Part shown: positions 32,999 to 40,931 of the stretch, piece after piece
How positions within the stretch are numbered: position 1 is the stretch's first letter
Layout of the letters: each line of letters begins with the position of its first letter
Assembly: GCA_020633675.1 (NCBI GenBank)
Contig: JACKDE010000001.1
Span: forward strand, 186,001-250,000
Length of the DNA stretch: 64,000 bases
Direction: 5' to 3'
DNA from: Deferribacteres bacterium
GTDB lineage: Bacteria > Zhuqueibacterota > Zhuqueibacteria > Zhuqueibacterales > Geothermadaptataceae
Notes under the pieces: generated by a model
What the model was told of the DNA's origin: nothing
The model's input: the letters and a program-made list of their open reading frames with translations, nothing else
Database searches by the model: none
Translations under genes and position numbers: made by a program

Positions 32999-33667
32999 AT
33001 GGAAGCAGAAAGCAAGGAAAAGAAAGATCGGATTCGCAGCAATGTCCTGAGAGATGCCGAACAGGCAACGATCGCTTTTTTATGTCGGCATATGCCACAA
33101 TGGGTTACACCCAACAAACTTACAGCAGTCGGCTTTGTTGGGAGTTTGCTGGTTTTTACCGGTTTGTGGTTTGGGCGCGAGAATCGCTGGTATTTGCTCA
33201 TGTCTATTGCCGGTCTCGCAATCAACTGGTTCGGCGATTCGCTGGATGGGCGCCTGGCATACTACCGCAAAACGCCGCGCAAGTGGTTCGGCTTTTCGCT
33301 TGATGTCAATGTCGACTGGACCGCGACCTGTTTGATTGCGCTCGGATTTTATTTCTACTTGCCTGATTTTAAGTTTATCGCGCTGATTTTTGTGGTGGCA
33401 TATGGGGGCTCGATGATCATTTCATTGTTGCGGTACCGCGTGACTAATGCCTATGCGATCGACCGCTTCGCGCTTGGACCGACGGAGATGCGAATTATTC
33501 TCTCGGTATTTCTTTTGGTTGAAGTATTTCAAGCCGGTGTTTTGCTGATTTTTGCCTTTGCCGGATCAGTCTTGTTGATCATTATTAATGCCGTGGAGTC
33601 CCGCACCTTATTGCGTGAAGCGGACTTGCGGGATGTAGCTGAGAAAAAGGCCAAGCTCGCAGAATAA
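32999..33667 (+). CDS. CDP-alcohol phosphatidyltransferase family protein
   Basis: This protein of about 222 residues has some six membrane helices. It carries the CDP-OH-P motif in the form DSLDGRLA, followed by GFSLDVNVD (the D-xx-DG-xx-A ... G-xxx-D-xxx-D pattern), which binds the CDP-alcohol and metals. The stretch between the halves is one residue longer than the textbook motif, and the Arg after the Ala is Tyr. This suggests an atypical acceptor. It could make phosphatidylglycerol phosphate, PI-like lipids or other headgroups. The start at 32999 has GTGGAG upstream; 32981 is possible. Confidence 0.83.
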   Translation: MEAESKEKKDRIRSNVLRDAEQATIAFLCRHMPQWVTPNKLTAVGFVGSLLVFTGLWFGRENRWYLLMSIAGLAINWFGDSLDGRLAYYRKTPRKWFGFSLDVNVDWTATCLIALGFYFYLPDFKFIALIFVVAYGGSMIISLLRYRVTNAYAIDRFALGPTEMRIILSVFLLVEVFQAGVLLIFAFAGSVLLIIINAVESRTLLREADLRDVAEKKAKLAE

Positions 33668-33706
33668 AACTACCTCTGATAGCAATTGCAATGTGCATTT
33701 TTATTT

Positions 33707-33772
33707 GGTTCCCTATAGTGGGAACCAAAATCTGAAAGGCGCCAGGTGCTCAAAACCTGGCGTTCTTTTTTG
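33707..33772 (+). terminator. Tandem hairpins ending in a rho-independent terminator
   Basis: GGTTCCC/GGGAACC (33707-33727) is followed by CGCCAGGT/ACCTGGCG (33741-33763) and a T-rich tail (TTCTTTTTT). The second hairpin is a classical terminator for the phosphatidyltransferase gene. Confidence 0.88.
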
Positions 33773-33855
33773 GGGAGCGTCCGATTTGGCCTGAATCGAA
33801 AAGGTAGGGTGCAGTTGTTGGGAAGAGCGTTTTCGTACAACTCAGGTTAATGCGC

Positions 33856-33884
33856 TTGACAGGGAGCTTAATATTTGCTATCTT
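33856..33884 (+). promoter_or_regulatory. Sigma-70-type promoter of the aminotransferase-gcvT operon
   Basis: TTGACA (33856-33861), exactly 17 bases, TATCTT (33879-33884). It implies a leader of about 245 nt before the ATG at 34138. The leader starts with a small palindrome (AGCG-TTTAA-CGCT, 33901-33913) but shows no glycine-riboswitch core. Confidence 0.6.
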
Positions 33885-34137
33885 GCTTCGTTTGATTTCA
33901 AGCGTTTAACGCTATTTTGTTCTAAAACTTACGCAGAAGAGTTGTAACCACTCAGCCTCACTGTCAATCCGCCAGGAAATGATTCAATTTTGCAGAATAT
34001 TCCCAATCGAAACGGTATTGTTTGATATGAACCTGGGGCCATATCGGAACAGACCGGCAGATTGTCTGCAAGGTGGCTGCAATTCGGAATGCCAGTTCAA
34101 TCGCATATCACTCTACGAGCACAAGGGAGGACGGTAA

Positions 34138-35301
34138 ATGAAGTTAGCGGATCGTATGAGCCGGTTGGGAACCGAGACGGCTTTCGAAGTGCTTGCCAAA
34201 GCTAAGGCGCTCGAAGCACAGGGAAAAAATGTTATTCATCTTGAAATTGGCGAACCTGATTTTAATACCCCCAACAATATCGTCGAAGCTGGCGTGCGAT
34301 CTTTGCGTAATGGCAGAACGCACTATACGCCGGCCGCAGGGATTCCGGAATTGCGGAATGCCATCGTCCAGGACGTGAAGCGCTGGCGCGGTGTCGAGAC
34401 CACCCCTGAGCGTTGCGTGGTTACGCCAGGCGCGAAGCCGATTATGTATTTCGTGATCATCGCCATGGTGCAAGAGGGCGATGAAGTGATTTACCCGAAT
34501 CCGGGCTTCCCGATCTATGAATCCGTGATCGAGTTTGCCGGTGCCAAAGCGGTGCCACTGCCCTTAAAAGAAGAAAAGGGTTTCAGTTTCGACATCGAAG
34601 ATCTGAAAGCTCTGGTCACCGACAAAACCAAGCTCATCATTATCAACACACCAGCCAATCCTACCGGCGGCATTCTTTCCAAAAATGACATCAAAGCCAT
34701 TGCCGATATTGCTCGCGAGCGCAACATCATGGTGTTGAGCGATGAAGTGTATAAAAATATTATCTACGATGGCGAGCATGCCAGTATCATGGCTGAGCCT
34801 GGTATGGAAGATTTGACGATTTTGCTGGACGGCTTTTCGAAAACCTACTCGATGACGGGCTGGCGTCTCGGTTTTGGCGTCATGAAAGAGGAATTGGCGC
34901 AGCGTGTTGTGCAATTGATGATTAACAGCAATTCCTGCACAGCAACTTTTGTGCAGGATGCCGGCGTCGAAGCGTTGACAGGACCGCAGGAAGAGTGCGA
35001 CAAAATGGTGCAGGAATTCGCCAAGCGCCGCGAAGTAATTGTGAAAGGCCTGAACGAGTTGCCGGGAGTGAGTTGCATTATGCCCAAAGGCGCATTTTAC
35101 GTCTTTCCAAATGTCTCCAAGGTACCGATTTCGAGCCGTGAGCTGGCGGCGCGTATTTTGAATGAAGGGCATGTGGCGGTGCTGTCCGGAACAGCGTTTG
35201 GCAAGTATGGTGATGGTTATTTGCGCTTGAGCTATGCCAACAGCATAGCTAATATCGAGGAAGGCTTAAACCGTATCTACAAAGTTCTTAAAAGCATTTA
35301 A
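34138..35301 (+). CDS. Pyridoxal-phosphate aminotransferase, class I/II (aspartate/aromatic type)
   Basis: The 387-residue fold-type I enzyme contains HLEIGEPDFNTP, YTPAAGIPELR, PNPGFPIYES, NTPANPTGG and the PLP lysine in DGFSKTYSMTGWRLGF. It resembles AspC/ArAT subgroup I-gamma aminotransferases, which use aspartate, alanine or aromatic amino acids with 2-oxoglutarate. GGGAGGA precedes the ATG. It is directly followed by gcvT with no gap, and the two are likely one operon linking amino-acid and one-carbon metabolism. Exact substrate unknown. Confidence 0.93.
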   Translation: MKLADRMSRLGTETAFEVLAKAKALEAQGKNVIHLEIGEPDFNTPNNIVEAGVRSLRNGRTHYTPAAGIPELRNAIVQDVKRWRGVETTPERCVVTPGAKPIMYFVIIAMVQEGDEVIYPNPGFPIYESVIEFAGAKAVPLPLKEEKGFSFDIEDLKALVTDKTKLIIINTPANPTGGILSKNDIKAIADIARERNIMVLSDEVYKNIIYDGEHASIMAEPGMEDLTILLDGFSKTYSMTGWRLGFGVMKEELAQRVVQLMINSNSCTATFVQDAGVEALTGPQEECDKMVQEFAKRREVIVKGLNELPGVSCIMPKGAFYVFPNVSKVPISSRELAARILNEGHVAVLSGTAFGKYGDGYLRLSYANSIANIEEGLNRIYKVLKSI

Positions 35302-36399
35302 ATGGTGGACATGGACACGAAAAAAACACCTTTATATGAATCGCATGTCGCCGCTGGCGGCAAATTGGTTGAATTTGCCGGCTATTCGATGCCAGTGCAA
35401 TACCGAGGCATTATCGATGAGCATAAAAAAGTGCGTGAAGCCGTCGGCTTATTTGACGTATCGCACATGGGCGAGTTTTTTGTCCGTGGCCCGAAGGCGC
35501 TGGATTTTTTGCAAAAAGTGACAATCAACGATGTCTCCAAGCTCGAAGCCGGTCAGGCGCAATACTCGGCAATGTGCTACCAAAACGGTGGCATCATCGA
35601 CGATTTAATTGTCTATCGATTCGCCGATGCGTACATGTTGATCGTGAATGCCGGCAATATTGCCAAAAATTTCGATTGGCTGCTGCAGCACGTCGAAGAT
35701 GGCGTTGCGCTGACAGATGACAGCGATGATTATGCATTGATGGCGCTGCAAGGGCGACATGCAGAAGCTGTCTTGCAGGACCTCACGAAAATTCAGCTTT
35801 CTGAAGTCAAATTTTACCGATTCGCCGAAGGTGACGTGGCCGGGCGCAAAGCGATCGTTTCGCGCACAGGCTACACCGGCGAGGACGGCTTCGAAATCGC
35901 AGTTGGGCCGAACGATGCAGAACCTGTCTGGCAATCCTTGATGGCGGCCGGCAGCTCGTACGGAATAGAACCGATCGGACTCGGCGCGCGTGACACGCTG
36001 CGACTTGAAATGAAATATTGCCTGTACGGCAATGATATCGATGAAACGACCAATCCACTCGAAGCGGGACTTGGCTGGATCACCAAGCTCGATAAGGGTG
36101 ATTTTATTGGCGCGTCGGTGTTGCGCAAGGTTAAAGAGGACAAACCAAAAAGGAAGCTCGTTGGCCTGCAACTGACCGATCGCAACATCGCCCGGCATGG
36201 CTATGATATTTTGCATGATGGCGTACGTGTCGGTGTGATCACTTCCGGGAGCCTGTCACCGAGCCTGGGCTATCCAATTGCACTTGGCTATGTCGAAGCC
36301 GAACTTGCGGTGCCGGACACCGAGCTGATTGTCCAGATCCGCAATCGCGAAGCCTCGGCAAAGGTTGTGAAAACGCCATTTTATAAAAAACCGTATTAG
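35302..36399 (+). CDS. gcvT: Aminomethyltransferase, glycine cleavage system T protein
   Basis: The 365-residue protein is full length for GcvT, which transfers the aminomethyl carbon from lipoyl-H protein to tetrahydrofolate. Family segments are TPLYESHVAAGGKLVEFAGY, VGLFDVSHMGEF, RTGYTGEDGFEI, GARDTLRLE and LGYPIALGYVE, with the folate-binding Asp in the N-terminal domain. The start is directly after the aminotransferase stop. The in-frame ATG at 35311, with GGTGG ahead, is an alternative. gcvH and gcvP are not in the window. Confidence 0.95.
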   Translation: MVDMDTKKTPLYESHVAAGGKLVEFAGYSMPVQYRGIIDEHKKVREAVGLFDVSHMGEFFVRGPKALDFLQKVTINDVSKLEAGQAQYSAMCYQNGGIIDDLIVYRFADAYMLIVNAGNIAKNFDWLLQHVEDGVALTDDSDDYALMALQGRHAEAVLQDLTKIQLSEVKFYRFAEGDVAGRKAIVSRTGYTGEDGFEIAVGPNDAEPVWQSLMAAGSSYGIEPIGLGARDTLRLEMKYCLYGNDIDETTNPLEAGLGWITKLDKGDFIGASVLRKVKEDKPKRKLVGLQLTDRNIARHGYDILHDGVRVGVITSGSLSPSLGYPIALGYVEAELAVPDTELIVQIRNREASAKVVKTPFYKKPY

Positions 36400-36497
36400 C
36401 TCGTTGGGCATTGGCCGGGTCAGCTTTGACCGATGCAATCCAGATTGATATCCGCAATATTGGACATTCAATCATCATTATTAATTCATTACGTTTT

Positions 36498-38990
36498 ATG
36501 GCTGCTAAAAAAAACTCGCAGACTGATAATTTGCGTCAGCAGGAAGAGATCTTCGGTATATTGCTGATGACGCTTGCGCTGCTCGTATTGATCAGCCTGG
36601 TATCTTATGATCCCGGCGAAGAACCGAGTGGCATGCGCATTATTCCCGTTAAAAATGCGATGGGCGTGCTGGGCGTTTATATCTCTTATTATTTGATCAA
36701 ACTATTCATCGGCTACTCGTCCATCGTGGTGCCGTTCCTTCTGTTCGCCTGGGGCTGGAATCGCTTTAAGGGCAATGAAACCGCATCGCTTTTCCGCGCT
36801 ACTGTTTTTATCATTGTGCTGGCCATTTACATTGCGACTATTCTTGGATTGCCGTACGCATCCAATCCGGAAGAATACAAATTCGGATTTGAATTTTCGG
36901 GCCTGGTAGGCGGATTTTTTGCCACCATGTTGAATAAGTTTTTTGGTGTGGTTGGCAGTATCATTGTGTTAATCTCACTTGCAATGGTGACCATCGTCGC
37001 GGCTACGCAGTTTAGCTTTGAGAAAATCTTTTCTCAAACAGCAACAACGGCTTCAACCACGCTAGCTGCTGTGAAAAGACAGCTCAACAAGGTGAGTTTG
37101 CCGTCGCCAGGCAGTTTGCGCAGCCTGAAAGAGCCAGCTGTGAAACAACCGGAAGAACGCAAACGCCCTGAAATCAGGCTGCCGATGCGCGATCAGCAAA
37201 AATCTGAAGCAGACGATTTGCCATTGCATAAAAAATTGCGGCGCATCAATCAGGAACAGGATCACACCGGGCCTTCTGCGCCAGAATCGTCTTATCGGCA
37301 GGACGACGCTGCACCGCCAACTTCACCGGCAGCCCCGCAACCTGCTGCCCCAAAGCCGGCGCCGGAATTTTCACCCCTGCGTGATTTGAACCAGCCGGAG
37401 CCGGAGAGCGAATTTGACGATCTCGCCTCCATCACGGTCACCGAGCGCGAAGATATTGATCCTCCAACGATTGACGATGAGTTACCCAAGCAAATTCCGC
37501 TCGGCAATTATATCCGTCCGAGTTTGGAGTTGCTTGACTACCCCGAGGCGACGGCTGAGCCGATTCCCAAAGAAGAATTGTTGGCCAACGCCCGCCAGTT
37601 GGAGCAGCGGCTTGAGGAGTTTGGCGTACTTGGCCATGTCGTTGAAATCAATCCTGGACCGGTAATCACCCGTTATGAATTCGAACCCGCACCGGGCATT
37701 AAAGTCAGCAAAATCACCGGACTGTCCGATGATTTGGCGCTATCGATGCGGGCCAAGCGGATCCGTATTGTTGCGCCGATTCCAGGAAAGGCAGCGGTAG
37801 GTATCGAACTGCCAAACAAGGAGCCGCAATTTGTCTATTTGCGCTCCATTTTGGATTCGGAAAATTATGTGGACTCGACTTCTCCGCTCACCATCGCATT
37901 GGGAAAAACCATCAGCGGCAAACCGTACGTAGCGGAACTCAATAAAATGCCGCACTTGCTGGTCGCCGGATCGACAGGTTCAGGGAAGAGCGTGTGCCTC
38001 AATACCATCATTGCCAGTATTCTGTTCAAGGCCCATCCGACAGAAGTGAAATTTGTACTCATCGATCCCAAGCGATTGGAGCTGGGGCTGTACAAGCGTT
38101 TGTGCTACCAGCACCTCATTTATCGTGAAGATCTGGATGAGGAAGTTGTCACCACACCTCAAAATGCGCTTGCTGTGCTGCGCAGCCTCGAATTTGAAAT
38201 GGAACAGCGCTACGATCTGTTTGCAACGGCTGGAGTTCGCAATATTGAAGATTACAATCAGCGTGTTAAAGATGGCCGCATTAAAGGCGAGCCTGACAAT
38301 CCGGCCACTCATGTTCCTTACATTGTGGTGGTGATCGACGAGCTTGCTGATCTGATGCTCACAGCCGCCAAAGAAGTGGAAGAGCCGATTGCGCGATTGA
38401 CGCAAATGGCGCGTGCGATCGGTATTCATTTGATCGTCGCGACCCAGCGGCCTTCTGTGGATGTGATTACCGGCGTGATCAAAGCCAACTTTCCAGCCCG
38501 TATTGCCTTCGCGGTGGCTTCCAAAACAGACTCCCGAACGATTTTGGATATGAATGGCGCTGAAAAACTGCTCGGCAAAGGTGATATGCTGTTTTTGCCT
38601 CCAGGCAGTCCGGAGTTGATTCGCTTGCACGGGCCTTATATGAGCACAGAAGAAGTTGAACGCGTCCTAGATCATATCTATCGCCAGCCTAAATATCCTC
38701 GCAAATTGTTGCCGATTCGTGATGATGAGTTGGGCATTACGGCTGAGCCTTTCGGGATAGGCGGCCAGCGCGATGAGCTTTTTAAGGAAGCCTTGAAGTT
38801 GGTGGTGCGCCACCAACAAGGATCAATTTCCCTGCTGCAACGGCGACTGAAAGTCGGCTATGCTCGTGCAGCTCGCTTGATCGATGAATTGGAAGCGGCT
38901 GGCATCGTGGGTGGATTTGATGGCAGCAAGGCGCGGGAAGTGCTGATCGATGAAGAGCAACTCGAGCATCTCGATTGGGACTCGATTTAA
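36498..38990 (+). CDS. ftsK: DNA translocase FtsK/SpoIIIE
   Basis: This protein of about 830 residues has four N-terminal membrane helices (to about 190). A Pro/Ala- and Glu-rich linker (about 230-345) follows, then the alpha/beta motor with Walker A GSTGSGKS, Walker B VVVIDELADLM and ATQRPSVDVITG, and the winged-helix gamma domain (QGSISLLQRRLKVGYARAARL, residues near the C-terminus) that reads KOPS-type sequences. It pumps chromosome ends through the division septum for dimer resolution. The ATG at 36498 is chosen because the frame upstream lacks another ATG. Confidence 0.96.
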   Translation: MAAKKNSQTDNLRQQEEIFGILLMTLALLVLISLVSYDPGEEPSGMRIIPVKNAMGVLGVYISYYLIKLFIGYSSIVVPFLLFAWGWNRFKGNETASLFRATVFIIVLAIYIATILGLPYASNPEEYKFGFEFSGLVGGFFATMLNKFFGVVGSIIVLISLAMVTIVAATQFSFEKIFSQTATTASTTLAAVKRQLNKVSLPSPGSLRSLKEPAVKQPEERKRPEIRLPMRDQQKSEADDLPLHKKLRRINQEQDHTGPSAPESSYRQDDAAPPTSPAAPQPAAPKPAPEFSPLRDLNQPEPESEFDDLASITVTEREDIDPPTIDDELPKQIPLGNYIRPSLELLDYPEATAEPIPKEELLANARQLEQRLEEFGVLGHVVEINPGPVITRYEFEPAPGIKVSKITGLSDDLALSMRAKRIRIVAPIPGKAAVGIELPNKEPQFVYLRSILDSENYVDSTSPLTIALGKTISGKPYVAELNKMPHLLVAGSTGSGKSVCLNTIIASILFKAHPTEVKFVLIDPKRLELGLYKRLCYQHLIYREDLDEEVVTTPQNALAVLRSLEFEMEQRYDLFATAGVRNIEDYNQRVKDGRIKGEPDNPATHVPYIVVVIDELADLMLTAAKEVEEPIARLTQMARAIGIHLIVATQRPSVDVITGVIKANFPARIAFAVASKTDSRTILDMNGAEKLLGKGDMLFLPPGSPELIRLHGPYMSTEEVERVLDHIYRQPKYPRKLLPIRDDELGITAEPFGIGGQRDELFKEALKLVVRHQQGSISLLQRRLKVGYARAARLIDELEAAGIVGGFDGSKAREVLIDEEQLEHLDWDSI

Positions 38991-39132
38991 AGACCGCTAC
39001 GAAACCAATGCAAAGCTGGTGCGTTGAATTCTGTACGAAAATGAGATCAGCCAAAATCGCGAATTGGCCGTCTTTAAAAAAATCAGAGCGATAAATGTGT
39101 CATCAGGATGAGATTTTACTTTGAGGATAAAT

Positions 39133-39786
39133 ATGAGCACAAAAACAAAGATCATTCTTTTTGGGTGTGCATTCGTCCTCGGCTTTGCTGCCTTCGCAAG
39201 CGCGTTTGCCGGTGACGAAGTCGATGAAATTGTAAAGAAGCTGCGCGAGAAATACGAAAAGATCGAAACCTTGCAAGCTGATTTCGTGCAAACCTCGATT
39301 TGGTCGCTTGCCGGTGAGCAGCATCAGAGCGAAGGAAAAATCTATTTGGCAGAAAAAAATAAATATCGTGTAGAAACTGATCCGCAATTAATTATCACCG
39401 ACGGTACCATTGTGTGGACTTTTTCGAAAGATAGGGAACAAGTCATTATTGACGAGCTTTCGAAGTCTAAGGAAAACCCGCTTCCGCGGGATATTTTGCT
39501 GAAATATACGAAGGACTCCAGGGCAGTATTATTAGGAGAGATAGAGCTTGGCGGGACGCCGTGTTATCAGATTAAATTTCAGCCAAAAGATGAGAATTCA
39601 TTTATCGTCTCTACCACAGTCTGGGTGAGCAAAGCCGATTGGCTGGCGATTCAGATTGAGCAAGAAGACCTGAACGAGAATCTAACACGATATTTTCTTA
39701 AAAATATAGTAATCAATTCGCCTCTCTCTGATTCACTTTTCTCCTTGAAAATACCTGCCTCTGTTGAAGTTGTTGATCTTCGATAG
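39133..39786 (+). CDS. lolA: Outer-membrane lipoprotein carrier protein LolA-like
   Basis: The 217-residue protein has a signal peptide (IILFGCAFVLGFAAFASAFA) and a LolA/LolB-type fold. It has VKKLREKYEKIETLQADFVQT at the start, GKIYLAEKNKYRVE and DGTIVWTFSKDREQVII in the core, typical of the chaperone that carries lipoproteins across the periplasm. GAGGA seven bases before the ATG at 39133 outweighs an in-frame TTG at 39121. It follows ftsK by 142 bp, a neighbourhood also seen in other genomes. Confidence 0.87.
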   Translation: MSTKTKIILFGCAFVLGFAAFASAFAGDEVDEIVKKLREKYEKIETLQADFVQTSIWSLAGEQHQSEGKIYLAEKNKYRVETDPQLIITDGTIVWTFSKDREQVIIDELSKSKENPLPRDILLKYTKDSRAVLLGEIELGGTPCYQIKFQPKDENSFIVSTTVWVSKADWLAIQIEQEDLNENLTRYFLKNIVINSPLSDSLFSLKIPASVEVVDLR

Positions 39787-40181
39787 CGATCTTTCAATTT
39801 TTTATTTTCATACATTTGGCTCATAGGCGTTGGCATGCCTTGCGAGCCGTTGGCCGGTTTCGGACAACGGCATTGCAGCATTCCATGCAATTAGGGCGAG
39901 CCAAATGATTCATGTTTCGGTTCGGCATGGTCGTCGCTGTGTGCCAAAAGGAAATTTGGCCACGTCGAAACCAGCGCGGGCAAAACATCATGCAGATCAT
40001 CGGCTGGGTTGCATTCTTAGGGACTGTAGGTGTGGCTGCGGGATTTCTCGCATACTTGCACAAGCACAGGAGTGTGTACCGGCTCTGTTAACCCGCTTTT
40101 GAACATGGAAGTTTGAGAGCAAAACGCAGCGTACTTTTGCAAAGCAAACCGTACATGCATAACTATTTTGGGCGGCAGTAT
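39787..40181. other. Intergenic region with a possible micro-ORF
   Basis: This is a gap of about 395 bp between the LolA-like gene and the polysaccharide locus. Apart from the short frame at 39990-40091 and a small stem ATTGCA/TGCAAT near 39872-39892, nothing convincing is seen. Confidence 0.35.
39990..40091 (+). CDS. Possible 33-residue single-helix membrane peptide
   Basis: A short frame MQIIGWVAFLGTVGVAAGFL continues with a basic tail (AYLHKHRSVYRLC). This is one perfect transmembrane helix with positive residues after it. A longer in-frame ATG at 39912 would add 26 polar residues. There is no clear ribosome-binding site, and chance is a real possibility. Confidence 0.22.
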   Translation: MQIIGWVAFLGTVGVAAGFLAYLHKHRSVYRLC

Positions 40182-40811
40182 ATGAAAAAGCATCATGTGT
40201 TAGGACTACTCCTATCTATTCCACTTGCAATTACCCTCACCCTTCAACCCTTTGATACGGCGTTTGCACAGAGCGACAATAAAAATTCTTCAACCCAAAA
40301 TCGTGGTGCTCTCTATTACCTCGGAGACCAGGATGAGCTGTTGATGCGCGTCAATATTTGGGGCTTCGTACAGCAACCAGGTCAGTATATGGTACCTAAA
40401 GATACTGATTTGATTTCTCTCATATCATTTGCTGGCGGCCCTCGCGAAGAAGCCAAGATTAAAAAAATCAAGGTCATTCGAAATTCTACGCGCAGTCAAT
40501 CAAATGCAGGCTGGGGCGACCAAAAGTTTGCCATGAACGGCAGCAGCATGGCGCCATCCAGTGCGAGCGCAACCAATCCGAGCGAGGCTGATCTCAATAA
40601 GCTGGCCGATGAAAACAAGGTTTTTGAAGTTGATGTCAAAAAGTACATCAAGACAGGCGACAAAAATCTGATTCCTGAACTCAAGCCAGGCGATACGATT
40701 GTTGTTGAAGGGTCGACCTTCCATTTTGTGACCAAAGCACTGGACTTTACTGCAAAGCTGGCTGTTTTTGTCAACGTCTACTATTTGATCCAAATCGCGA
40801 ATAACCGATAA
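40182..40811 (+). CDS. SLBB-domain polysaccharide export-associated protein (short)
   Basis: The 209-residue protein has a signal peptide ending near TAFAQ. It contains one SLBB-like unit (LLMRVNIWGFVQQPGQYMVPKDTDLISLISFAGG), a low-complexity Ser/Ala/Asn insert around 100-130, and ELKPGDTIVVEGS, the second half of a Wza/GumB-like beta-grasp repeat. It ends in a hydrophobic segment. It is much shorter than Wza (about 380) and lacks the N-terminal Poly_export domain. It opens the polysaccharide locus 121 bp before the tyrosine kinase and is probably a periplasmic export partner. Confidence 0.75.
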   Translation: MKKHHVLGLLLSIPLAITLTLQPFDTAFAQSDNKNSSTQNRGALYYLGDQDELLMRVNIWGFVQQPGQYMVPKDTDLISLISFAGGPREEAKIKKIKVIRNSTRSQSNAGWGDQKFAMNGSSMAPSSASATNPSEADLNKLADENKVFEVDVKKYIKTGDKNLIPELKPGDTIVVEGSTFHFVTKALDFTAKLAVFVNVYYLIQIANNR

Positions 40812-40931
40812 ACGTGCAATACACCCTCGCCATATGGCGGAGAGTCAGTGCATCAGAATGCCTTGCATAAACCGCACAGGCACTAGGCCGAGCAAACATT
40901 TACCGACATTTTAAAAGATGGGATATGCATC

